Positions 48,925-57,523 of a stretch of DNA of 64,000 nucleotides are shown here, in pieces; positions within the stretch are counted from its first letter, which is position 1; every line of letters begins with the position of its first letter. The position numbers were made by a program, and so were the translations under genes. This DNA comes from Marinifilum sp. N1E240 (GTDB lineage Bacteria; Bacteroidota; Bacteroidia; Bacteroidales; Marinifilaceae), in NCBI RefSeq assembly GCF_009295825.1, contig NZ_WHKF01000001.1, positions 461,088-525,087 of the forward strand, read 5' to 3'. Under the pieces are notes generated by a model, which worked only from the letters and a program-made list of their open reading frames with translations, was not told the DNA's origin and did no database searches.

Positions 48925-50025
48925 ATGGCATTACAGTGTGGAATTGTAGGATTACCAAATGTTGGTAAATCAACCTTGTTTAATTGTTTGTCGAATGCGA
49001 AAGCACAATCGGCTAATTTCCCGTTTTGTACTATCGAACCAAACGTAGGAGTGATTACCATTCCTGATGATCGTTTGATTAGATTATCAGAATTGGTGAA
49101 GCCAGAAAGAGTGCAGCCTTCGGTAATGGAGATTGTTGATATTGCTGGTTTGGTAAAAGGTGCGAGTAAGGGAGAAGGATTAGGTAACAAATTCTTATCG
49201 AATATTCGTGAGACCAATGCTATTATTCATGTATTGCGTTGTTTCGATAATGATAATATCGTTCATGTTGATGGTTCTGTAGATCCTATTCGTGATAAAG
49301 AAACTATCGATATCGAGTTGCAATTAAAGGATTTGGAAACTGTTGAAGCTAGATTGCAAAAAGCCGCTAAGTTGGCAAAAGTTGGAAAAAATCCTGAAGC
49401 GAAAAGATTGTGTGAAGTTTTGGAGCGTTATCAGGAAGCCTTAATTCAAGGTAAATCAGCTCGTGTTGTTGAGTTAAGCGAAGCAGATGAGAAAGTAACT
49501 ACGGATCTTCACTTGCTAACAACAAAACCAATTCTTTACGTTTGTAATGTTGATGAAGCATCGGTAAAAGATGGAAACAAGCATGTTGATGCAGTAAAAG
49601 AAGCTGTAAAAGATGAAAATGCAGAAGTTCTTGTTGTTGGTGCTGGTATTGAATCGGATATTGCAGAATTGGAAACTTACGAAGAGAAACAGATGTTTCT
49701 TGAAGATTTAGGATTGGAAGAGCCAGGAGTTAACAAGCTAATTAAAGCTGCTTTTAGACTTCTTGATTTGGAAACCTATTTTACTGCTGGAGTAAAAGAG
49801 GTGAGATCATGGACTTATCCTAAAGGTGCGAAAGCTCCTCAAGCTGCTGGTGTTATTCACACCGATTTCGAAAAAGGATTTATTCGTGCAGAGGTAATTA
49901 AATATGACGATTACTCTGAACTTGGATCTGAGAATGCTTGTAAAGAAGCTGGTAAAATGAATGTAGAAGGAAAAGAATATATTGTACAGGATGGTGATAT
50001 TATGCACTTCCGTTTCAATGTATAA
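48925..50025 (+). CDS. ychF: redox-regulated ATPase YchF (Obg family)
   Basis: 366 residues. G1 GLPNVGKST (near 8-16), G3 DIAGLVKGAS and the NVDE motif that favours ATP over GTP, followed by a coiled insert and a C-terminal TGS domain (about 280-366). Universal ribosome-associated ATPase, proposed in E. coli to act in oxidative stress and translation. It is monocistronic, with its own promoter and terminator. Confidence 0.97.
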   Translation: MALQCGIVGLPNVGKSTLFNCLSNAKAQSANFPFCTIEPNVGVITIPDDRLIRLSELVKPERVQPSVMEIVDIAGLVKGASKGEGLGNKFLSNIRETNAIIHVLRCFDNDNIVHVDGSVDPIRDKETIDIELQLKDLETVEARLQKAAKLAKVGKNPEAKRLCEVLERYQEALIQGKSARVVELSEADEKVTTDLHLLTTKPILYVCNVDEASVKDGNKHVDAVKEAVKDENAEVLVVGAGIESDIAELETYEEKQMFLEDLGLEEPGVNKLIKAAFRLLDLETYFTAGVKEVRSWTYPKGAKAPQAAGVIHTDFEKGFIRAEVIKYDDYSELGSENACKEAGKMNVEGKEYIVQDGDIMHFRFNV

Positions 50026-50047
50026 TTAAATCCTTATAAAAATACAG

Positions 50048-50077
50048 ATGGCTGTTCGATTCGAGCAGCCATTTTTT
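50048..50077 (+). terminator. intrinsic terminator of ychF
   Basis: Eleven-pair hairpin 50048-50072 with one G-U pair, then six T. 22 bases after the stop. Confidence 0.88.
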
Positions 50078-50105
50078 ATGAATTATTAATCTAAATCAAG
50101 ATTAG

Positions 50106-50113
50106 TATATTTG
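50106..50113 (+). promoter_or_regulatory. candidate -7 element for crcB
   Basis: TATATTTG matches TAnnTTTG, 60 bases before crcB; the -33 region is weak. Confidence 0.4.
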
Positions 50114-50172
50114 TTATCAGTTAGGATTTTTAAATTATTCATTTTCAATTACTCATTATTAATTATTTTTTC

Positions 50173-50550
50173 ATGCTTCGTACTTTATTGATTATAGGAA
50201 TGGGAGGTTTTTTCGGAAGTGTTTCTCGTTACTTATTAGGACAGGGACTTCATCGAATTTTTGATACGATTTTTCCTATAGGAACCATGACAGTGAATAT
50301 TTTGGGAAGTTTTATAATTGGTGTGGTTTATTCACTAGCGGAACGAGATAATTTAATTAATCCGGAAATGAGAATGTTTCTTGCAGTCGGATTTTGTGGT
50401 GGGTTTACCACATTCTCTTCCTTTGCATTCGATAAACTCAATCTTTTAAAAGACAGCGGATTTTTGTATCTTTCTGTATATCTGGCGGGGAGTGTTTTTT
50501 TAGGCTTGTTAGCAGTTTATTTAGGCACACAAATTCATAAGTTATTTTAG
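50173..50550 (+). CDS. crcB: fluoride ion channel CrcB/Fluc
   Basis: 125 residues, four transmembrane helices. GGFFGSVSRYLLG at the start, NILGSFIIGVVYSL and the signature GFCGGFTTFSSFAFD are diagnostic of Fluc, the dual-topology dimer that releases cytoplasmic F-. A single gene suggests a homodimer. The leader (about 50 bases after the candidate -7 element) shows no crcB fluoride riboswitch fold by eye. Confidence 0.95.
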   Translation: MLRTLLIIGMGGFFGSVSRYLLGQGLHRIFDTIFPIGTMTVNILGSFIIGVVYSLAERDNLINPEMRMFLAVGFCGGFTTFSSFAFDKLNLLKDSGFLYLSVYLAGSVFLGLLAVYLGTQIHKLF

Positions 50551-50608
50551 ATATTAGTTTCATATAATAGTTCTGTCTGTAACTCATATCTATAAAATAC
50601 TATACGAT

Positions 50609-50959
50609 ATGAAGTTGAAAGGGAAGGCAAAATTATTACGTGTATTTATTGGCGAAGCTGATAGAGTTTATCAGCGTCCGCTTTATGAAGCAATTGTTTA
50701 TGGAGCTAAAAAATTTGGCTTAGCGGGAGTTACAGTGCATCGAGGAATCATGTCTTACGGTGCAAGTTCAAGAATTCATACTTCAAAAATTTTTGCCTTG
50801 TCTGATGATCTTCCAATCATCATCGAGATTGTCGATTCTACCGAGAAAGTAGAAGGATTTCTTCATATTATAGAATTATTAATTGAAAAATCGGGTGGTG
50901 GAGGAATGATTACCATGGAACAGGTTGATGTAATACGATATCAGCCACAAGCCAAATAA
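50609..50959 (+). CDS. DUF190 protein (CrcB-associated, PII-like fold)
   Basis: 116 residues. LKGKAKLLRVFIGEADRVYQRPLYEAIV, the HRGIMSYGASSRIHT segment and ending DVIRY are typical of DUF190, which is repeatedly encoded beside crcB and has a PII-like ferredoxin fold. Function is unknown but linked to fluoride handling by context. It follows crcB by 58 bases. Confidence 0.92.
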   Translation: MKLKGKAKLLRVFIGEADRVYQRPLYEAIVYGAKKFGLAGVTVHRGIMSYGASSRIHTSKIFALSDDLPIIIEIVDSTEKVEGFLHIIELLIEKSGGGGMITMEQVDVIRYQPQAK

Positions 50960-51076
50960 GAAAATTCAAACTTCACATCTTTATTAATCCAGTTTTTAAC
51001 ATTTTAACAAGGCTATTATCAGGCTGAATCAACTATATTTGTTGCGGACAATTTTAAAAAGACAACAACTCATAGT

Positions 51077-52705
51077 ATGAATAATACCTTCAAAACCTTA
51101 CTCATTATATCAATTTTGATATTCAACACTTTGTGTTTAAGTGCTCAACGAACCCGTAAAATCCCATCAGAAAAACCTAAATTGGTTGTAGGTATTGTTG
51201 TTGATCATTTACGTCCCGACTATTATTTCAGATATTCAAACTTAATAGGTGATAGAGGCTTTAAACGATTGATGAATCAGGGGACTTATTGCAAGAATAC
51301 CAAGTTTAGTTATTTGTACTCACAAACCGGACCCGACCACGCCACGATTTTTACGGGAACTCCTCCTTCTTATCATGGTATCATTTCGCATGGATGGTAC
51401 AATCGATTATCGGGAGAGTTGAACATGGCTAATGAGGATGATAGTGCAAATTTGGTTGGTATAGATTCAGAAGAAAAAGGCAAATCGCCTAAAAATTTAT
51501 TGGCTCCAACCATAGGCGATGAAATTAAATTATTCAATCAACATTCCAGAGTTATAGGAGTAGGATTAAATGCTGAGGCAGCTCTTTTTTCTTCCGGTCA
51601 TGCTGCGGATGGAGCGTATTGGATGGACAATTTATCCGGTAAATTTATCACGTCTTCACATTATCAGGATACCATTTACAATTGGGTGAATGTTTTTAAT
51701 GAGAAAAAATTTGCCGATTTCTATATGGATCGGGTATGGACTCCTTTTGATGGAGAAAATAAACCAACAGTATCCGATAAACTATTGGGGAAGGTTGGAT
51801 TGAACACCGAATTTTTCTACGATTTAAATAAGGAAAAAAGAACTTTTGGTTACAAAGCAATAAAAGCAACACCATTTGGAAACATGTTGGTAAAAGATTT
51901 TGCAATTGCAGCTATTATTAATGAAAACCTGGGGCGAGATGATGATTCTGATTTTCTTTCTTTAACTTTTTCGTGTTTGGATTATAAACACAGAGATCTT
52001 TCCCCTTTTGCTCCAGAAATGGTTGATAATTTTGTAAGGTTGGATAGAGAGATAGAACATTTTCTTGATTTTTTAGATGAACAAATCGGTTTGGAAAATG
52101 TGTTGGTGTTTTTAACTGCCGATCAATCTGCAAATTATACACCAGACAATCTAAAAGCTCAGAACATTCCGAACGGATATTTCAGCTCCTTTAATGCAAT
52201 GGCTCTTTTAAAATCATACTTAAATGTTGTGTATGGTAATGGTGAGTGGATTTTGGGTTATGATTCGCAACAGGTGTATTTGAATCATGAGTTAATAGAA
52301 GATTCAAAACTTTCATTGGAAGAAATGCAGGTGAAAGCCGCGAATTTCTTAATTCAGTTTACAGGAGTTGCCAATACCATTACAGCAAATAGTTTGATTA
52401 AGACAAATTATACTCATGGTATCAAACAAAAGGTACAATGTTCGTTCAATCAGAAACGTTCGGGAGATGTAATGATTACTCTTGAACCAGGATGGATGCA
52501 TAAAACCAAAGACGAGAGAGATGAGATTGCACAATACAGCTACACCAATCAGGTTCCTTTGTTTTGGTTTGGATGGAAAATTAAGCGATCAACAATTACT
52601 CGCTCTGTTCAAGTAGAGGATATTGTACCTACAATTTCTAATTTTCTGAACATTTCCATTCCAGCAGGCTGCGATGGAAATCCAATTGAAGAGTTGACTC
52701 AGTAA
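51077..52705 (+). CDS. alkaline phosphatase superfamily protein (PafA-like), apparently catalytically degenerate
   Basis: 542 residues. Signal peptide 1-23 (IISILIFNTLCLSAQ). The fold matches the PafA/nucleotide pyrophosphatase branch: D43 in VVDHLRPDY, T84 in SQTGPDHATIFTG, D302 in SCLDYKHRDLSP, D349 in VFLTADQ, and a C-terminal NQVPLFWFGW segment. By eye against remembered PafA, however, several catalytic positions are changed: metal-site histidines read R306, Q350 and Q492, the Asn of the oxyanion site reads H105, and the Lys/Arg pair reads N165/E167. The Thr nucleophile and three of the Asp ligands remain. It may be a non-catalytic binding protein or a repurposed active site. No sorting domain is seen at its C-terminus. 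The signal peptide places it outside the cytoplasm. Confidence 0.85.
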   Translation: MNNTFKTLLIISILIFNTLCLSAQRTRKIPSEKPKLVVGIVVDHLRPDYYFRYSNLIGDRGFKRLMNQGTYCKNTKFSYLYSQTGPDHATIFTGTPPSYHGIISHGWYNRLSGELNMANEDDSANLVGIDSEEKGKSPKNLLAPTIGDEIKLFNQHSRVIGVGLNAEAALFSSGHAADGAYWMDNLSGKFITSSHYQDTIYNWVNVFNEKKFADFYMDRVWTPFDGENKPTVSDKLLGKVGLNTEFFYDLNKEKRTFGYKAIKATPFGNMLVKDFAIAAIINENLGRDDDSDFLSLTFSCLDYKHRDLSPFAPEMVDNFVRLDREIEHFLDFLDEQIGLENVLVFLTADQSANYTPDNLKAQNIPNGYFSSFNAMALLKSYLNVVYGNGEWILGYDSQQVYLNHELIEDSKLSLEEMQVKAANFLIQFTGVANTITANSLIKTNYTHGIKQKVQCSFNQKRSGDVMITLEPGWMHKTKDERDEIAQYSYTNQVPLFWFGWKIKRSTITRSVQVEDIVPTISNFLNISIPAGCDGNPIEELTQ

Positions 52706-53110
52706 GAAGCTGTGATTAGTTATCAGTAAACAGTCATCAGAGAACAAATATCAGTTGCTTCTTTTTGGGGATTGTTTTTTTTGGAAATTTGTATGATCAT
52801 GGCTATATCCCCATAAATTTTCGAGGAAGCATATAGGATCATGCCGATAAAGCCATCATATTTTTTTGAGACATCTGTGGTGAAGGCTACATCCCAGTTA
52901 TTTTTTTAGAGCTGGTGTGCCGATATGAATGTATATCCATTTTATTTTTTTGATACACATTCCGGGATGATTGTGGCATATATGTTTTTGGAAGGAGATA
53001 AAATGTTGCTGGTATGTTCATTCTTTTTTTTCGATGCACATTCCACCATTATTTTATATCCATCTACTAGGGTTGAAAGGGATAAAATGCTGCTGATAGG
53101 TCAATAATTT
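52706..53110. repeat. noncoding block of diverged ~85-90-base tandem repeats
   Basis: The 483-base gap between the phosphatase-like and PPTase genes has no credible gene. From about 52800 it contains repeated, diverged units. The two clearest adjacent copies are near 52931-53012 and 53012-53099, sharing a T run, then ga(t/g)(a/g)cacattcc and later ggataaaatg(t/c)tgctg. Weaker copies precede them (ggctatatcc at 52801, ggctacatcc at 52885, T runs at 52861 and 52901). A 60-codon frame (52925-53107) exists only because unit length is near a multiple of three. Confidence 0.55.
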
Positions 53111-53116
53111 TTTTAG

Positions 53117-53156
53117 GATTGCATTTTCATGATGATTTTATGGCAATCGTTTTTTG
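53117..53156 (+). terminator. possible terminator right of the repeat block
   Basis: GATTGC (53117-53122) pairs with GCAATC (53143-53148), extended by two pairs past a bulge, followed by TTTTTT. It would stop plus-strand transcription from the phosphatase-like gene. Confidence 0.5.
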
Positions 53157-53188
53157 TAGAAACGAATAAAATCATAATTGTTGTTGGT

Positions 53189-53818
53189 TTATTTTAAAGA
53201 ATAGACCAGCAAATAGTCATCGAACTGTAAATATTCGAAAGTATATTTTTTCAAGAAATCTGCTCTGCAGACTGCACCGGTAAATCTTTTATCACTTGGT
53301 TGAAATGCATCGATTTTTAGTTCATCAATCAAGTGAACATCTTTTTTTCCGTAAAGTTTAATCAAGCACTCCTTGGCACACCAATGTTGGTACAAATGCA
53401 AAGTTTTATCCGTTTCTGAAATATTTTCCAGCTCTGATTTGGAAAGAAATCGGGGAGCAATTCGATAAACTCGTTCCGATAAATATTCCATATCAAGAGC
53501 ATGAACATGGGTTTTGCTTAAAAGGATAGCAACAAAACTTTTGGTATGTGTAATGCTTATTTTAAGATTAGAGTTGATCAGGTGTGGTTTGCCATGTTCA
53601 TCGTTATAAACCTGCACATCTGTTCCCAAACATTTTTGGATTAATATTCGAGTGCATAAAAACTCTTTTTTTCTCGATTCGCTACCGAATTTCTCGAATT
53701 TTTGTATGTCGGTATCGTTAAGGGTTACCAATTGAAGAAGTTGATTCAAACTTTCATCTATTTTCCAGATGTACAGATTGCAATTGGTGTGAATTGATAT
53801 GTGTTTAAAAATCGGCAT
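53189..53818 (-). CDS. 4'-phosphopantetheinyl transferase superfamily protein
   Basis: 209 residues, Sfp-like fold. Motifs visible: SITHTKSFVAILLS, the Mg-binding ALDMEYLSERV and WCAKECLIKLYG. It would activate acyl/peptidyl carrier proteins by adding phosphopantetheine from CoA. Last gene of the mutY-ssb-gldE-gldD run, 7 bases after gldD. Its carrier protein is not in the window; ACP of fatty acid synthesis is one option. Confidence 0.85.
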   Translation of the reverse strand: MPIFKHISIHTNCNLYIWKIDESLNQLLQLVTLNDTDIQKFEKFGSESRKKEFLCTRILIQKCLGTDVQVYNDEHGKPHLINSNLKISITHTKSFVAILLSKTHVHALDMEYLSERVYRIAPRFLSKSELENISETDKTLHLYQHWCAKECLIKLYGKKDVHLIDELKIDAFQPSDKRFTGAVCRADFLKKYTFEYLQFDDYLLVYSLK

Positions 53819-53825
53819 TCTTAGA

Positions 53826-54407
53826 TTATTTCCATTTAAGAGATTCGATTAATCTTACCATATCCTGATCGATATAATTAATAACAGGAGCTAAAGAATC
53901 CTGATTGGGATGTTGCTTAAAATACAGTGCACCCCTTAAAAAATGATTTGTACTATCTGTGGCAACAAATTGTACCGATGAGGCTGCATTTCCTTTTATC
54001 CTGTAGATTAAAGCATAAACTTTATTGTCATTATTCAGGTACGCCTGTTCACCAATTGCATCAGCTTTTATGCTGTGTTTGTATGCCATTTTTCTTGAAT
54101 CTTCAAGATAGTCCTCAATGTTGTTGTCAACTTTTTTATAGCTAAGATGAATGGTTGCCTTGTATTCAGGATATTGAATGTTTAACCAATGCTTTTCTGC
54201 ACCTTTCGATTTATCTTTTGTAATTTTTGCATAATTCAATACATCAAAACTGCAAGGATAATCCTCATTCCAATTCTGATACTGCTTTTGAGGCATATCG
54301 ATTCTAAAGTATCCCTTAGGGCGTGGAGTATATTTTTTTTTGCACGAGATTTGACTTACTGCAATACCTAAAAGAAGTAGCAAGAAGATAAATTTATTCA
54401 ATTTCAT
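53826..54407 (-). CDS. gldD: gliding motility lipoprotein GldD
   Basis: 193 residues. Lipoprotein signal with lipobox QISC (C22), followed by the family hallmark KKKYTPRPKGYFRIDMP. GldD is required for gliding and for type IX secretion in Flavobacterium; exact role is unresolved. It sits directly downstream of gldE, as in other Bacteroidota. Confidence 0.95.
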   Translation of the reverse strand: MKLNKFIFLLLLLGIAVSQISCKKKYTPRPKGYFRIDMPQKQYQNWNEDYPCSFDVLNYAKITKDKSKGAEKHWLNIQYPEYKATIHLSYKKVDNNIEDYLEDSRKMAYKHSIKADAIGEQAYLNNDNKVYALIYRIKGNAASSVQFVATDSTNHFLRGALYFKQHPNQDSLAPVINYIDQDMVRLIESLKWK

Positions 54408-54459
54408 AAATAGACAATTGAGAGTGGAAAAGTATCCACATTATAATATTGAGGTGAAA

Positions 54460-55803
54460 TTACTGCTTAACCTTGACTTTAGGAGGAAGAAAACGAATTT
54501 TCTTTATTCTTCTGTTATCAACAGCTTCAACAATAAATCGATAAGATTCATAGGTGAACTCTTCTTTTTTCTGAGGAATTTCTCCTTTTATTTCAAGTAG
54601 TAAACCTGCTAAGGTATCAGCATCACCCTTAACATTTTCGAAAATATCAGAGTCAAGATCAACAATTTTAAAGAAATCGTTTAAAAGAGTTTTTCCCTCG
54701 AACAGATAAGAACCGTCTTTTTCAAGAGTAAAAGTGTCCTTTTCTTCATCCGATTCATCGGTTATGTCACCAATAATCTCTTCCAGAATATCTTCCATAG
54801 TGATAATGCCAGATGTTCCGCCATACTCATCAACCACAATTGCCATATGGTTTTTCTGAGTTTGGAATTCTTCCAAAAGATCATTTATTTTTTTTGTTTC
54901 AGGCACATAATAAGGAGGTCGAATGATAGATTGCCAGCGAAAAGTGTTTGGTTTGTGGTGATGAGGCAAAAGATCTTTTACATACAATATACCACTCACA
55001 TTGTCGAAAGTACCGTCGTAAACAGGAATTCGGGAATAACCCGATTCTATAATAGTAGATTTTACCTTACCAAAACCATCTCGAACATCCATAGCAATTA
55101 CATCAACCCTCGACTTCATAATTTCTTCCACATTAATGTTTCCAAAATTTACGATTCCTTCCAGAATTTCCATCTCTTCAGTTATTTCATCGGCAGTAAG
55201 CTCTAAAGCTTGGGATAAATCGCCCATTGAAATATTCTGTTTTTTCGAAATCCGTTTGTTTACTATCGAAGTTGATTTTATCAATATCACCGAAAGTGGT
55301 CGAAATATTTTCTCTAGGTAAAACAATGGAAACGCCATGAACTTTGAGAAACGAACCGAAGTTTGTGTGGCGTATACTTTAGGTATAATCTCGCCAAATA
55401 GTAAAAGCAGGAAAGTAATAATTACTACTTGTACAATAAATCCGATGGTTTCGGCATTCGAGAAATCAACAAGCGAATTTGTTATGAAGCTGGATAGTAT
55501 TACAATTCCGACATTAACGAAGTTATTTGCGATCAGTATTGTAGCCAATAGCTTTTCTGGCATCCTCAAAAGTTTGAGTAAGTGCTTATTCTTCGTGTTG
55601 TCTTCCGCTTCGATATCGTTAACCTGTTGAGGAGACAAAGAAAAAAGCGCAACCTCAGAACCAGAGATCAGAGCCGAACAAAATAAAAGAAGTACCATTA
55701 TAAATAAGCTTACAATGGTACTTATGCTTAAAGAATGAAAAACAATATTTGAATTGTTTAAAAAAAGTGTTGAAAAACTTTCAGTTTCCAATTTTGTATT
55801 CAA
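54460..55803 (-). CDS. gldE: gliding motility-associated protein GldE (CNNM/HlyC-CorC family)
   Basis: 447 residues. N-terminal DUF21 membrane domain with about four helices (residues 25-160), two CBS domains (about 220-350, including VDEYGGTSGIITMEDILEEIIGDI) and a C-terminal CorC/HlyC transporter-associated domain (about 365-440). The position between ssb and gldD is diagnostic for GldE. Its role in gliding is supportive; resemblance to Mg2+/metal transport proteins leaves transport activity open. Confidence 0.93.
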   Translation of the reverse strand: MNTKLETESFSTLFLNNSNIVFHSLSISTIVSLFIMVLLLFCSALISGSEVALFSLSPQQVNDIEAEDNTKNKHLLKLLRMPEKLLATILIANNFVNVGIVILSSFITNSLVDFSNAETIGFIVQVVIITFLLLLFGEIIPKVYATQTSVRFSKFMAFPLFYLEKIFRPLSVILIKSTSIVNKRISKKQNISMGDLSQALELTADEITEEMEILEGIVNFGNINVEEIMKSRVDVIAMDVRDGFGKVKSTIIESGYSRIPVYDGTFDNVSGILYVKDLLPHHHKPNTFRWQSIIRPPYYVPETKKINDLLEEFQTQKNHMAIVVDEYGGTSGIITMEDILEEIIGDITDESDEEKDTFTLEKDGSYLFEGKTLLNDFFKIVDLDSDIFENVKGDADTLAGLLLEIKGEIPQKKEEFTYESYRFIVEAVDNRRIKKIRFLPPKVKVKQ

Positions 55804-55822
55804 TTAGTTTACATCAGGATAA

Positions 55823-56251
55823 TTAGAATGGAAGATCATCAGTTTCTTCCTCGGCAGTATCGGCTGTTGATGCTGCAGGCTGAGTTGTTTCAGAAGTAGC
55901 TTGCTGAGAAGTAGCTTCATTGTCAGCTTTACGACCTAGCATTTGCATGTTAGTTGCCATTACTTCAGTGATATATTTTTTATTACCATCCTGATCTTCC
56001 CATGATCTGGTTCTTAAACTACCTTCGATATATAGTTGCATACCTTTTTTAACGTAGTTTTCAGCAACCTTTGCCAATCCACGCCAAAGAACAACATTAT
56101 GCCATTCGGTTTGTGTAACCTTTTCATTGTTTTTTGTATAGGTTTCACTTGTTGCTAAAGGAAAATTACAAACACTAACGTCATTATCGAAGTACTTAAC
56201 TTCCGGATCTTTACCGACGTTACCTACTAGAATTACTTTGTTTACAGACAT
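55823..56251 (-). CDS. ssb: single-stranded DNA-binding protein
   Basis: 142 residues. OB fold 1-110 (MSVNKVILVGNVGKDPEVKYF, TEWHNVVLWRGLAKVAENYVKKG, LYIEGSLRTRSWEDQDG), then a Gln/Thr/Ala linker and the acidic tip EEETDDLPF that binds partner proteins. Lies in the mutY-ssb-gldE-gldD-PPTase run, 19 bases before gldE. Confidence 0.98.
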   Translation of the reverse strand: MSVNKVILVGNVGKDPEVKYFDNDVSVCNFPLATSETYTKNNEKVTQTEWHNVVLWRGLAKVAENYVKKGMQLYIEGSLRTRSWEDQDGNKKYITEVMATNMQMLGRKADNEATSQQATSETTQPAASTADTAEEETDDLPF

Positions 56252-56327
56252 TATAATTGATTTTTTTAATTAACAATAGTTTAAAGATACAAAATAATAA
56301 CTTGCATCATAATATGTTGGTATACTT

Positions 56328-57374
56328 TTATTTACTGATTATTTTCAAATGATTTTCAATCAGTTTTGGAAAAGGATATTTCTCCGCTTCTTCCATTGAA
56401 ATAAAAACAAGATCATTTTTAGCTAATTCTTCTTCTTTAACTGTGATATGAACAAAACTAGCATGAATGTGCTGATGACTCAATTTGTGTACTATTGGTT
56501 TTGTTTGGCTATTAATAATCGCTGTACTATTTTTTAAATACAAATTCCATTTTTCAGTTTTCATCAAATCGTGATGTTCTACTGGGTGATCCGTCTCAAT
56601 TAAAGGAAATTGGTACATGTTTTCCCATATGTCTTTTCCTTCTCTTTTTTCAATGGCAAATCGACCCGAGCAAGATAGGAACAAATAGTAAAAATATCGA
56701 TTTTTCGTTTTAATTTGTTTGCTCTTTTTAGGCAATACCTCAATCATTTGATTCTTATGAGCAAAACAATTAGCAAGTAGCGGACAAGATTCGCAGTTGG
56801 GTGATTTAGGAGTACATTGTAAAGCTCCAAATTCTATTATTGCTTGATTGTACACTTCGGGAATAGCATCACCCATGGTTTCGGTAGCCAATTGCTGGAA
56901 AAGTTTTTTTCCTTTTCCACTGTCAATAGGTGTTTCTATACCATATATACGTGATAATACTCTAAAAACATTTCCATCTAAAACTGCATGAGGTAAATTG
57001 TAAGCGAAAGATGAAATTGCGGCAGCAGTATATGTTCCAATTCCTTTTAATGTAAGTATACTATTATAGGAGTCGGGAAATATGCCTTTGTGTTCTTTTA
57101 CTATTGTTTTTGCAGCAAAATGTAAATTTCTTGCTCGTGAATAGTAACCAAGTCCTTGCCAAAGATTTAGAACCTCTTGTTCATCGGCATTAGCCAAATC
57201 TTTAACCGTTGGAAATTGAGTTATAAAGCGATTATAATAATCTATTGTTGTTGAAACTCTTGTCTGTTGTAGCATGATTTCTGATATCCATATTGAATAG
57301 GGATCTTTGGTTTTACGCCACGGAAGATCTCGTTTATGTATAGAATACCAGTTTATGATTTGGTTATTAAGCAT
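56328..57374 (-). CDS. mutY: A/G-specific adenine glycosylase MutY
   Basis: 348 residues from ATG at 57374. Catalytic Glu in the EIMLQQTRV segment, helix-hairpin-helix LKGIGTYTAAA with the catalytic Asp in VLDGNVFRVLSR, and the [4Fe-4S] ligands C-x6-C-x2-C-x5-C (CTPKSPNCESCPLLANC). The C-terminal Nudix-like domain recognises 8-oxoG. A TTG start at 57407 would add 11 residues (MKKKESFNFFE) and is possible but less likely. First gene of the cluster. Confidence 0.94.
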   Translation of the reverse strand: MLNNQIINWYSIHKRDLPWRKTKDPYSIWISEIMLQQTRVSTTIDYYNRFITQFPTVKDLANADEQEVLNLWQGLGYYSRARNLHFAAKTIVKEHKGIFPDSYNSILTLKGIGTYTAAAISSFAYNLPHAVLDGNVFRVLSRIYGIETPIDSGKGKKLFQQLATETMGDAIPEVYNQAIIEFGALQCTPKSPNCESCPLLANCFAHKNQMIEVLPKKSKQIKTKNRYFYYLFLSCSGRFAIEKREGKDIWENMYQFPLIETDHPVEHHDLMKTEKWNLYLKNSTAIINSQTKPIVHKLSHQHIHASFVHITVKEEELAKNDLVFISMEEAEKYPFPKLIENHLKIISK

Positions 57375-57457
57375 CTCGAAAAAATTGAATGATTCTTTTT
57401 TTTTCAAATTTGCGTAAAAATATTTGTTTTCGATTTCATTAATAACTGGAAATCTTA

Positions 57458-57465
57458 TATATTTG
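57458..57465 (+). promoter_or_regulatory. candidate -7 element for the HU gene
   Basis: TATATTTG matches TAnnTTTG, 59 bases before the start; a poor -33 match (TTT) lies at suitable distance. Confidence 0.45.
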
Positions 57466-57523
57466 CATTCTGATTTGAGGAAATGATGTTGTAAATAATT
57501 GATAATTAAAGATTTTTTAAGAG

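Noticed and set aside
50078-50172. Fluoride riboswitch ahead of crcB
   Set aside because: The AT-rich leader lacks the characteristic GG..GATGG and pairing segments by eye.
52925-53107. 60-codon plus-strand frame in the repeat block
   Set aside because: It arises from two diverged repeat copies whose length is near a multiple of three; no ribosome-binding context, no known family, and an in-frame stop splits the previous copy.
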